This document shows, piece by piece, positions 22,536 through 29,496 of a stretch of 29,496 nt of DNA (positions within the stretch are counted from its first letter, which is position 1; every line of letters starts with the position of its first letter). The notes below the pieces were generated by a model, which worked only from the letters and a program-made list of their open reading frames with translations, was not told the DNA's origin and made no database searches. Location of the stretch: NCBI GenBank assembly GCA_020631815.1, contig JACKGW010000020.1, forward strand, positions 1 to 29,496, in the 5' to 3' direction. A program made the position numbers and the translations under genes. This stretch comes from Planctomycetota bacterium. GTDB lineage: Bacteria > Planctomycetota > PLA2 > JAEUHO01.

Positions 22536-24188
22536 ATGCGACCGCGCCTCCTGCTCTTCGCCACGTTCCTCGCTCTCGCGACCTTCCCGCCGGTCGCGCG
22601 CGCCGATGCGTCCGAGACCACCGTCGTCGTTCCCGCCGGCATCCCGCTCACGAAGGACGGCATGGACGGCAACGTGCAGCGCGCCGAGTGGGACGACGCC
22701 GCGCGCGTCGAGCTGGGTCGCGGCGTCAGTGCGTACCTCAAGCAGCGCGCGGGCACGCTCCTGCTCGCGCTGGAGTGCGACCACGCGTGGCCCATCGGCG
22801 CACGCGCGCTGCTCTACTTCGCCCCCGCCCAGGCCCCGCAGGGTGTGCTCACGCCCGGCACGCTCTCCATCGAGTACGACGCCGTCGAACACGACCGACC
22901 ACACATCATCGTGCGTCGCCAGCAGGAGATGGGCCACGACCGCGTACTGGAGCAAGTCGTGGCGCGCGCCGTGCGTACCACCAGCGCGTGCTCGTGGGAG
23001 ATGGCGCTTCCCCTGTCCCTCCTGCCCGGCGCGAAGGACGGCTCACCGCTGCCGGCCGTGCACGCCTTGATCTGGTGGTACGAGCCCGGCGGCGTCGCGT
23101 CCTCCACGTGGCCCGCGGGCGTCAACGTGAAGGGCGGCGGGCGCGACCTGGCGCCCGGCCTGGCGGACACCCAAGGCTGGGGCGTGCTGCAAGGCCTCGA
23201 AGACCCGCACCAGCCCGGCGGCTTCTCCGCGACCGCTTGGACGGCGTTGATCGCGCACCAGGAAGAGCTCACGCGCCGCGGCGACGAGGCCCACAGCCAC
23301 GTTCGACTCCTGGCCGAAGAGCGCAAGAAGAGCCGCAAGAACGACGCCGACACGACGGCGGCCGTCTTCGACAACTTCCGCTGGATCGCCAACTTCGAGC
23401 CGTTGACGGCGCGCGACCGCATCGTGTGGGCCCAGGCGCTGCGCTTCCTCAACCGCCATGACGCCGCAGCCGCGCTGCTGGAGACGGTGCAGTCCGACCT
23501 CGATCCGAGCCTCCGCGGCCGCGCCGCGCAGGAACGGGCCAACACGCTGACCGGCGGGGCGCACTACGGGCGCGCGGCCGAGCTGTGGGGCTGGCTGGCC
23601 GAGCGTCCCGGCCTCGACGAGCCGACCGTCAATCGCCTGCAGCACATGGTGCGGGTCCAGCGCGACCGCGAGGCCGCCCTGGTCGCCGAGCGCGAGAAGC
23701 GCGCCGCGCAGGCCGAGACGGGCCCGCTGCTCGAGGTCGTGACACCGCACGGATCGCTCGTGATCGCGCTGCACGAGAAGGCCGAGCCGGAGCTCGTGCG
23801 GCACGTCCTCGGCCTCGTGGACAGCGGCGCCTACGACGGCACGGTCTGGCACGAGGTGGTGGGCGAGGCCTTCGCCACGGGCGGCTGGGCCGCCACGCGC
23901 GACCACGGCCTCGACGTGCCTCCCGAGGCCCGGGCCGAGCCCGTGACGGTCCCCTACAAGCGCATCCCCGTCGACGAGGAGCGCCCGTTCGGCTACGAGC
24001 GAGGCGCCGTCACCCTGGTCGCCCAGAGCGGGGACACCGTCGGCGGCTCGTGGCGGCTCCTGACCGGCTACCGGCCCGACCTGGCCGTCGACGGCGACCC
24101 CGTCGTCGGCCACGTGCTCTCGGGCATGGACGTCCTCGACGCCATCGACCAGGGTGAGCGCCTGATCCGCGTGCGGCGCCTCAGGTGA
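22536..24188 (+). CDS. Secreted protein with C-terminal cyclophilin-type peptidyl-prolyl isomerase domain
   Basis: The product is 550 residues. A signal peptide at about 1-23 ends A-R-A before DASETT. Residues about 30-215 resemble a family 9 carbohydrate-binding or DOMON-like beta sandwich (D-G-x-x-x-x-A-E-W-D-D-A, then L-L-L-A-L-E-C-D). A helical, TPR-like region follows at about 225-395. The end (about 399-545) is cyclophilin-like: V-V-T-P-H-G-S-L-V-I-A-L, then Y-D-G-T-V-W-H-E-V-V, G-Y-E-R-G-A-V-T-L-V and V-V-G-H-V-L-S-G-M-D-V-L-D-A-I. The usual catalytic F-H-R-V-I reads V-W-H-E-V-V, so isomerase activity is uncertain. The start is chosen by the -10 box and signal peptide; an earlier in-frame ATG lies inside the long inverted repeat. 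The stop overlaps the next start as GTGA. Confidence 0.8.
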   Translation: MRPRLLLFATFLALATFPPVARADASETTVVVPAGIPLTKDGMDGNVQRAEWDDAARVELGRGVSAYLKQRAGTLLLALECDHAWPIGARALLYFAPAQAPQGVLTPGTLSIEYDAVEHDRPHIIVRRQQEMGHDRVLEQVVARAVRTTSACSWEMALPLSLLPGAKDGSPLPAVHALIWWYEPGGVASSTWPAGVNVKGGGRDLAPGLADTQGWGVLQGLEDPHQPGGFSATAWTALIAHQEELTRRGDEAHSHVRLLAEERKKSRKNDADTTAAVFDNFRWIANFEPLTARDRIVWAQALRFLNRHDAAAALLETVQSDLDPSLRGRAAQERANTLTGGAHYGRAAELWGWLAERPGLDEPTVNRLQHMVRVQRDREAALVAEREKRAAQAETGPLLEVVTPHGSLVIALHEKAEPELVRHVLGLVDSGAYDGTVWHEVVGEAFATGGWAATRDHGLDVPPEARAEPVTVPYKRIPVDEERPFGYERGAVTLVAQSGDTVGGSWRLLTGYRPDLAVDGDPVVGHVLSGMDVLDAIDQGERLIRVRRLR

Positions 24189-25858
24189 GCCCCGCCGACG
24201 CCTCGCCGTCGGCACCTCGCGGATCGAAAGCGGCCGCTGCACCCGGGCGCGCGCGACGTTGGAAGGGGGGCATGCCCCCGACCCCCGCCCGGCCGTCCGG
24301 CCCCGGGCTGCCTCGCGGCGCCCGACGATTCGTTGCGTGGCCCCGCTACGCGGCCTGGGCCGCGCTGCCGCTGTGCCTCCTCGCCGCGTTCACCAGCCGG
24401 CCCGCGTGGGGTGCCGACCTCGACGTGCTCACGGCCCGCTACGAGGCCATCGCGTCGGACAACCGGCCCGAGGGCTACCAGATGCAGCGGCGGGCGCTGG
24501 AGGCCATCGCCGACCTCAAGACCGACGCCGCGCGGGACCGTCTGCAGGAGCTGTTGCTGCGCCACGGCCCGGGCAGCCCGATGCGTGCCGTGCAGCTGCT
24601 CGGTGCGCTGGCGCGGCGCGGCGGCCCCGACGACATCGACCGCGTCATCAAGTGGATCGAGGATCGCCGCGACGAGCTCCTGCTCGCGATGCTGCCGGTC
24701 ATCCTCGAGCGCGCCCTCGAGCCATCGGCCGGACGCCACTTGCGCGAAGACGTCGTGCGCCGCGTCGTCCCCGCGGTTCGCGCCGAGGTGCTGCGCGCGC
24801 TCGGCCGCCGCAAGGACGCCGACGCGTGGTCGGTGTTGCTGAGGCACCTTTCCGACCCCGTGCTCGACGTGCGTCTCGCGGCGCTCGAGGGCATCGGGGA
24901 TCTCGGCGACCTGCGCGCCCGACTCCCCGTCGAGCTGCTGCTGCGCGACGAGGACCCGCGCATCCGTGACGCCGCGGCCCGGGCCCTCGGCGCGCTCGCC
25001 GACAAGACGTCGCTCGATGCGTTGGCCCGGGCGACGGAAGACGACGATCGTCGGGTCGCCGAGTCCGCGGCGCTAGCCCTGGGACGACTCGAAGACGCAC
25101 GCTGCATCCAGCCGCTGATCGCCATGCTGCGGCGCCACGAGCGCGACGACCTGCGCCTGGCGGACGCGGCCACGGACGCGCTGCGTTCGCTCTCGGGCAA
25201 GTCGATCGCGCCCGATGCGGACCTCTGGCAAGCGTGGTGGGACACGGTCAAGGACCGCCCCTTCGTGCCCGGCGGCGTCGCGGGGCCTGCGGTCACGATG
25301 GAGGGTCCGCGCTACCACGACCAGCCCATTCGTTCGAGCCGCCTGGTGTTCGTGCTGGACGTGAGTCGTTCGATGGGCTGGAACCGGCGCCTGGAGTCTG
25401 CCAAGGACGAGCTCACGCGCACGCTCGAGTCGCTCCCCCCCACCACGCGCTTCAACGTGATCACCTTCGACGACCGCGCCCACATCTGGCGTTCGGAGAT
25501 GGTGCGTGCGTCGTCGGGCAACGTGTCATCGGCCGTCAAGTTCGTTCGCGCGCTGCGCCCGGGCAACGGCACCAACACGCACGGTGCACTGTCGAAGGCC
25601 TTCCACGAGGAAGAGGTCGACACCATCTACCTCTTGAGCGATGGCCACCCCAGCGTGGGCCTCGTGACCGACGGCGAGATGATCCGCTTGGCCGTCGCTG
25701 GCTGGAACCGCCACCGCCGCGTGCGCATCCACACGATGGCCCTGATGCGCGGCGACCCGCCACCGGCCTTCGCCGGCCGTGAGGACCCGCCCCGCGCCAT
25801 CGCCTTCCTCGAGGCCCTCGCCATCGAGAACGGCGGCACGTTCACGAACCTGCCGTAG
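24185..25858 (+). CDS. HEAT-repeat and von Willebrand factor A domain protein
   Basis: The product is up to 557 residues. The GTG at 24185 overlaps the upstream stop (GTGA), suggesting coupling. An ATG at 24272 (residue 30) with a G-rich stretch just before it is a second candidate and gives a more normal signal sequence. The hydrophobic segment W-A-A-L-P-L-C-L-L-A-A-F ends at A-W-G-A-D, so the protein is exported. HEAT-like helix pairs run from about 95 to 330 (V-R-L-A-A-L-E-G-I-G-D-L, I-R-D-A-A-A-R-A-L-G-A-L). The VWA domain is about 387-557 with the metal site D392-V-S-R-S, the later threonine in G-T-N-T-H-G and aspartate in L-L-S-D-G-H. VWA domains bind protein ligands through this metal site. 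Probably acts with the cyclophilin protein encoded just before it. Confidence 0.87.
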   Translation: MSPADASPSAPRGSKAAAAPGRARRWKGGMPPTPARPSGPGLPRGARRFVAWPRYAAWAALPLCLLAAFTSRPAWGADLDVLTARYEAIASDNRPEGYQMQRRALEAIADLKTDAARDRLQELLLRHGPGSPMRAVQLLGALARRGGPDDIDRVIKWIEDRRDELLLAMLPVILERALEPSAGRHLREDVVRRVVPAVRAEVLRALGRRKDADAWSVLLRHLSDPVLDVRLAALEGIGDLGDLRARLPVELLLRDEDPRIRDAAARALGALADKTSLDALARATEDDDRRVAESAALALGRLEDARCIQPLIAMLRRHERDDLRLADAATDALRSLSGKSIAPDADLWQAWWDTVKDRPFVPGGVAGPAVTMEGPRYHDQPIRSSRLVFVLDVSRSMGWNRRLESAKDELTRTLESLPPTTRFNVITFDDRAHIWRSEMVRASSGNVSSAVKFVRALRPGNGTNTHGALSKAFHEEEVDTIYLLSDGHPSVGLVTDGEMIRLAVAGWNRHRRVRIHTMALMRGDPPPAFAGREDPPRAIAFLEALAIENGGTFTNLP

Positions 25859-25867
25859 GGAGGCCGT

Positions 25868-25927
25868 GGTGCCCGGCTCCTTGCGGCGGAGCGGCAGCGC
25901 CGCGACGCACGCGAGGTGCCAGGCTCC
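25868..25927 (+). repeat. Hairpin element, 60 bp
   Basis: Ends are GGTGCCCGGCTCC (25868-25880) and GGTGCCAGGCTCC (25915-25927). Eighteen-base arms pair with three mismatches and one G-T. The middle resembles that of the copy at 26275. Confidence 0.8.
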
Positions 25928-26005
25928 ATCGGCAGGTCCCCCATCTCGGTGGACCCCGCTTCTCCGCGCGAGAGCAGGACGTCCGGCCGGCGAACACCGC
26001 TCTCC

Positions 26006-26060
26006 GGTGTCAGACCCGTCGCCCCGCGTCGCTTCGCTCCGCTGCGCCGGATCAGACACC
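26006..26060 (-). repeat. Hairpin element, 55 bp
   Basis: On the minus strand it begins GGTGTCTGATCCGGCGCAGC and ends ACGGGTCTGACACC. Outer 13-base arms pair with one T-T mismatch and one G-T. This is the intact counterpart of the split copy in island A. Confidence 0.85.
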
Positions 26061-26079
26061 TGCGCGCTCGTCGGCGGCG

Positions 26080-26140
26080 GGTGCCTGATCCCGCGCAGCG
26101 GCGCCGCGAAGCGGCAACGCGGGGCGCGGGGTCTGGCTCC
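26080..26140 (+). repeat. Hairpin element, 61 bp
   Basis: Begins GGTGCCTGATCCCGCGC, ends GCGCGGGGTCTGGCTCC. Same ends and length as 17354-17414 in the opposite orientation. Confidence 0.85.
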
Positions 26141-26195
26141 GCCGAGGGGCAACCGCCAGGCAGTTCGCTGCGAGCTGACGGGCTCGCCAAGCGCG

Positions 26196-26256
26196 GGGGT
26201 CTGATCCCGTGATGCGGTGGCGCGACAGCGACGCCGCGGGCACGGGGTCTGAACCC
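26196..26256 (+). repeat. Hairpin element, 61 bp
   Basis: Begins GGGGTCTGATCCCGTG, ends CACGGGGTCTGAACCC. The inner stem is CGTG/CACG where other copies have CGCGC/GCGCG or CTTGC/GCAAG. Confidence 0.8.
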
Positions 26257-26274
26257 AAGCGAAGGCCCCACTGC

Positions 26275-26333
26275 GGTGTCAGAACCCTTGCTGCGGAGGC
26301 GCGCAGCGCCGACGCGGGCAAGGTGTCTGACAC
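26275..26333 (+). repeat. Hairpin element, 59 bp
   Basis: Begins GGTGTCAGAACCCTTGC, ends GCAAGGTGTCTGACAC. GTGTCAGA/TCTGACAC pair perfectly over 8 bp, then two mismatches, then CCTTGC/GCAAGG over 6 bp. Confidence 0.85.
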
Positions 26334-26416
26334 GCAGGGGGCGCGGTTCGCCGGCGAGGGGACGCCCCTTCCCACGCCCTATGCCTCGCGCGAGAATGAG
26401 CCGCAGGGGGACATCC

Positions 26417-27610
26417 ATGCGTCCGTTGCTCTCGACGTGCGTCGCCTTCCTTGCCACGTGTGTCGCGGCCATGCCGTGCTCGGCCCCGGCGCGCGCCGAC
26501 GAATCGGGCGGGCTGCCCTCGCTCGCCGAGATCCGCGCCGCCGTCGAGGCCCGTGAGGCGCACTGCCGTCCCCTGGCACTTCGCTTCTCCACGCGGTCGA
26601 CCACGGCCGATCGCCCCACGCCCGGGCGGGACGTGCACGATGCGACGCTCGTGGCATCGCTCGACGGCGCGATCCCCACGGTGCTGCGATTCACCGGACA
26701 GGACCCGCCCGGCTCGCCAGAGGATCTCTACGATCCCCCGAACGGCCCGCACCGCGTCCACATCGAGATCGTGTTCGACCGCCGTCTCACGATCCTGAAG
26801 CGACCCGCGTCGTCGCCTGACGTGCCGTGGAGGGGCGCCCAATCGGCAGGTCGTCAGCTGTTCACCGTTTCGCCGATCGCCGCCGGCCTCTCCATGTTCG
26901 CGGTCGTCGGGCAGCCCCTGTCGGCGTACCTGGCCGAGTCGCGCGCGAACGTCGTGGGGCTCGAAGAGATCGAGCCGTTCGGCCCCTGCGTCGTCGTCGA
27001 TCTCGACTGGGGCCCGCTCGACGTGGAGGAGGTTCCGGCCCCCGGGAGCGAGCACGCCCGCCCCGGGCGCCTGTGGATCAGCATGGACCATGGCGCCTAC
27101 CCGGTGCGCGGACGCCTCCATACATGGAGCACGTCCGACCTGTTCGAGCCGGAGCCGACGCTCGACGTCTCCGGGCGCGCCTACCGCCTGATGCAGGCGT
27201 GGGACGTAGTGGCCCTCTCCTCCGGCCACGGCCCCGTCGTCCCTCTCGCGGCGCGCATGTACACGCCCTACGCGCGAGGCGCCTCGTCCATCGAGTTCAC
27301 CGTTGCGCCCGACTCCATCGCCACGGGCGAGGCCGCGCTGCGCATCGCGGAGGAGTTGCTGCACGACGCGACATCAGCCGAAGTGCGCGACATCAAGGCC
27401 GGTCGCGCCTTCTCCTGGTCGCCACCGCCGCTTCCGGCGCCCGAGTCCCTTCCAGCCCCTCCGGCAGCGGCCCCTGCGCCGGAGCCGACGGAGCCCCGCT
27501 CGCAGCTCGTGGTCAGCCGCATCCCGAGGATCCCCGTCGGGTTCCTCATCGCCGCCGTCGTGCTCGCGGTGTTGCTGGTGCTTGCGGCAGCGCGGCCGCT
27601 GAGACGCTGA
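26417..27610 (+). CDS. Secreted protein with C-terminal membrane anchor, unknown function
   Basis: The product is 397 residues, starting MRPLLSTCVAFLATCVAAM. AGGGGG lies 6 nt before the ATG, so the longer open frame into the repeat island is rejected. A signal peptide ends near A-R-A before DESGG (about residue 27). The middle (about 35-320) is a beta-rich domain; the pattern of an amino-terminal helix, then strands and a late L-M-Q-A-W-D-V-V-A-L is loosely like the LolA/LolB-type sheets seen in many Planctomycetes secreted proteins, but I would not assign it. A Pro/Ala-rich linker (about 340-365) and one membrane helix (about 374-393) with a basic end follow. It is convergent with the next gene, stops 6 bp apart. 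Substrate or partner unknown. Confidence 0.8.
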   Translation: MRPLLSTCVAFLATCVAAMPCSAPARADESGGLPSLAEIRAAVEAREAHCRPLALRFSTRSTTADRPTPGRDVHDATLVASLDGAIPTVLRFTGQDPPGSPEDLYDPPNGPHRVHIEIVFDRRLTILKRPASSPDVPWRGAQSAGRQLFTVSPIAAGLSMFAVVGQPLSAYLAESRANVVGLEEIEPFGPCVVVDLDWGPLDVEEVPAPGSEHARPGRLWISMDHGAYPVRGRLHTWSTSDLFEPEPTLDVSGRAYRLMQAWDVVALSSGHGPVVPLAARMYTPYARGASSIEFTVAPDSIATGEAALRIAEELLHDATSAEVRDIKAGRAFSWSPPPLPAPESLPAPPAAAPAPEPTEPRSQLVVSRIPRIPVGFLIAAVVLAVLLVLAAARPLRR

Positions 27611-27616
27611 AACGCG

Positions 27617-29422
27617 CTACCTTCCGCTCGCGGGTGCCTTGGCTACAGGGGGAAGCACGATCGTGACCTCGGTCTCCTGATCGGCTTGCACATCGACGGT
27701 CACCGACGCGGTTCGAGTGCCGTAGTGGACCCTCATGCTCGTCGAGCCCACGGGTACTCCCTCCAGCAGACAGTCGCCACGATGGTCGGTGAACAGGTCG
27801 AGGTGCTGGATGCCCCGCTCGTCCAGGCTGCCCCAGACGCGGAACGGGTCCACCTCCAGCCTCGCAGCGCGTACGGGCCGTCCGGCGTCGTCGCGAACGT
27901 GTACGAGAATGCTCCCCGCACGACCCACCTGAAGCTCGACGTGCCGTGTCTCGCCAGCTTCGACCTGGACCTCCGCTTCGGCGTGCCCGAGGCCGGGAAC
28001 CAGCGCCTCGACCCTGACGTCCGTGACGCGCACACGGGGAAAGCGCGCCTCGCCCCGTGAGCTGGTGAGACGGTCGTGGCCGGACCCGTGCTCGAAGAGG
28101 GACACTTCCGTCATTGGCACCGGCCGGCCCGTCACATCGCGGACGTGCACGATCACCTCGCCGCGCGGCGCCGTCGAGCCCATGTGGTGGTCCGTGGGCC
28201 AATCGACCCGGCCCTCGATCTCATCCCACTCCTCGAGCTCGCTGTCCCACGCAACGGCCACGGGACGCTCGCGCCCGAACGTGGCGACCAAGCGGACAGG
28301 AACGTCCTCGTCGGTCCCCAGGCGAGCTGCTGCGACGGAGAAACGACCCGGGTCCGTCGCCAGGTCCTCGTCGATCCACACGCCGAACTCCTCGCGCTCG
28401 TGCGTGCGCGGCCCCCCCACCGAGGCCCGCGGCCCGAGCGTTCGATCACTTGCTTCGTCTCGCGAGAGCGGGCGACTCGGTCCCGCGGCCACGAGCACGC
28501 GAAGCAGTTGCCCAGGCAGCGATGCCACGCCGTGCAGGCGAAGTCCCCCGTCGACGGCCTCGGCGCGGACGTCTGTCACATCGTTCCCACCGAGCTGGAC
28601 GAGTACGAGGCGCATCTCGCCGAAGCCGCGCAGGCCTCCTTCGCCAGGCGTGACAAGGAGATCCAGCTCGCGGGCCAGGGGGATGTCGCGTCGAACGCCA
28701 CGCGCGCGACGGTTGAAGTGCACGGGCAGGTACGTGGAAGGGACGCGGGCCCATCCTGTGGGCGCCACGACCGCGACGTCGATCGGGGGTCTACCCGTGG
28801 GACTTGGCGTGACCTGGAAGGATGCCGGGTTCGTCTGCACCTCGGGACCGTGGATCATCGCGCCGGCGACGTCGAGCCCGGTCGTCACATCCCACGCGTG
28901 GACTTCGAGGGCATACGGGACGACCTCGGCCGTGAGCTGCACGTCGGGACCGGTCACGGGCGTCCACGTCGCGGCCGTGGCGTCCAGCCGTTGGTTCCAT
29001 GCCAAGACACGCACGGACCCGTCGTAGGGAATCTCTCCGAGCTCGAGGTGGCCCTCCTCCGTGGTCAACGCCATGACGGCCTGTCCGGTATCGGTACGTT
29101 CGACGGCGACCCAGTGCCTCGCCTTGGCATCGCTGTTGACGATGACCCGAGCGGGGCCGCGAGCTCCGGACGTGCGGAGATCCGAGGTCGTCGTCGCATC
29201 TTGCTCCGCCGCCTCTCCATGCCCCTGTAGACCCGGAGCCGTCGCCTCGGCTGGGTCGAAGCTCGGCGGGGGCGCCACCTCGGAAGTGCGCGAAGCGAGG
29301 GGCCACGCAACCCATGCGATGACCGCGATCAGGGCGAGAACCGCGACCATGCGAAGCACGGTCGTCCCGCGTTGCCTGCCATCCCGAGCGGCCCGTTGCT
29401 GCTGAGGTGCTGTGGTCACCAC
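27617..29422 (-). CDS. Membrane-anchored protein with carboxypeptidase-regulatory-like repeats
   Basis: The product is 601 residues from the GTG at 29420-29422; a second GTG follows at once and an ATG near residue 25 is possible. GGGAGG is immediately upstream, too close for the first GTG but 3 nt from the second. One membrane helix lies at about 24-45 (M-V-A-V-L-A-L-I-A-V-I-A-W-V-A-W), after a short basic cytoplasmic tail. The rest is outside and all beta. Two clear CarboxypepD_reg-like modules lie near the end: V-I-V-H-V-R-D-V-T-G-R-P-V-P and I-L-V-H-V-R-D-D-A-G-R-P-V-R, each followed by a strand-rich 80-residue unit. No catalytic motif is seen. Such modules are adhesion or scaffold units on the cell surface of many Planctomycetes and Bacteroidetes; the partner is unknown. 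Confidence 0.85.
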   Translation of the reverse strand: MVTTAPQQQRAARDGRQRGTTVLRMVAVLALIAVIAWVAWPLASRTSEVAPPPSFDPAEATAPGLQGHGEAAEQDATTTSDLRTSGARGPARVIVNSDAKARHWVAVERTDTGQAVMALTTEEGHLELGEIPYDGSVRVLAWNQRLDATAATWTPVTGPDVQLTAEVVPYALEVHAWDVTTGLDVAGAMIHGPEVQTNPASFQVTPSPTGRPPIDVAVVAPTGWARVPSTYLPVHFNRRARGVRRDIPLARELDLLVTPGEGGLRGFGEMRLVLVQLGGNDVTDVRAEAVDGGLRLHGVASLPGQLLRVLVAAGPSRPLSRDEASDRTLGPRASVGGPRTHEREEFGVWIDEDLATDPGRFSVAAARLGTDEDVPVRLVATFGRERPVAVAWDSELEEWDEIEGRVDWPTDHHMGSTAPRGEVIVHVRDVTGRPVPMTEVSLFEHGSGHDRLTSSRGEARFPRVRVTDVRVEALVPGLGHAEAEVQVEAGETRHVELQVGRAGSILVHVRDDAGRPVRAARLEVDPFRVWGSLDERGIQHLDLFTDHRGDCLLEGVPVGSTSMRVHYGTRTASVTVDVQADQETEVTIVLPPVAKAPASGR

Positions 29423-29451
29423 CCTCCCTACGTGCTCACGAGTCGGTGCGG

Positions 29452-29457
29452 ATTCTA
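29452..29457 (-). promoter_or_regulatory. Possible -10 box
   Basis: Minus-strand TAGAAT, 29 nt before the GTG at 29422, leaving a leader that contains GGGAGG. No -35 match in the few bases left of the window. Confidence 0.3.
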
Positions 29458-29496
29458 GGGAGATACCGGGCTCGCTGGCGAGCGCCGCACTGCGGT

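Larger units (their letters stand above)
25859..26416. repeat. Intergenic repeat island B (no gene)
   Basis: This 558-bp gap between two plus-strand genes has no convincing gene. It holds five hairpin elements of the same family as island A, listed separately, at intervals of about 20-80 bp. The last 60 bases before the next gene contain its Shine-Dalgarno sequence but no promoter I can identify. Confidence 0.85.

Noticed and set aside
25868..26333. A CRISPR-like array of regularly spaced boxes
   Set aside because: Box spacing is about 34 bp inside elements but irregular between them, orientation changes, and the boxes pair with each other as hairpins. There are no unique spacers of constant length and no cas genes.

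Overview
The window is very GC-rich DNA, packed with genes on both strands and carrying no tRNA, rRNA, CRISPR array or recognisable transposase gene. Many products are secreted or membrane-anchored proteins of unknown role. They include a transglutaminase-like protein, a gluzincin-type metallopeptidase with a jelly-roll-like tail, a HEAT plus von Willebrand A protein, a cyclophilin fused to a long N-terminal region, and a carboxypeptidase-regulatory-domain protein. Together with the GC content and codon use this fits a Planctomycetota bacterium, probably a deep-branching lineage; that is inference and Myxococcota cannot be excluded.

Layout. 1-4264 (minus): a tightly overlapped operon of a YtrA-type GntR repressor, an ABC ATPase and two tandem paralogous permeases; the second permease runs off the left edge. 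A perfect 23-bp operator covers the repressor's own -10 region. 4291-4572: a small basic protein. 4665-8421 (plus): a secreted transglutaminase-like protein, then a DEAD-box RNA helicase. 8423-9709 (minus): a secreted metallopeptidase. 9899-12175 (minus): a three-gene overlapped operon of a LysM protein, a polytopic protein with four intramembrane-type histidines, and a small membrane protein. 12344-15194 (plus): a secreted unknown and a membrane-anchored TAXI-type binding protein. 15204-17041 (minus): glycosyltransferase and pcm. 17426-22379 (minus): cysteine desulfurase, NifU/SufU-like scaffold, CysS and a secreted esterase with a PDZ domain. 22536-25858 (plus): cyclophilin fusion and HEAT-VWA protein, coupled by a GTGA overlap. 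26417-27610 (plus) and 27617-29422 (minus): two convergent envelope proteins.

Three signals stand out beyond the genes. First, eight genes without a Shine-Dalgarno sequence have a TANNNT box 6-10 nt before the start codon (the GntR gene is a looser ninth), whereas genes with a clear GGAGG-like site lack it. This predicts many leaderless mRNAs. Second, two intergenic islands (17054-17425 and 25859-26416) hold a family of roughly 55-61 bp hairpin elements with GGTGTCTGAYCC-like end boxes and compensatory stem changes, REP/RAYT-like in design, with no transposase in view. One copy is split by 154 bp. Third, the divergent sufS/cyclophilin promoter region is almost filled by two abutting perfect inverted repeats, one with 31-bp arms.

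All domain calls come from reading motifs by eye; no database search was run.
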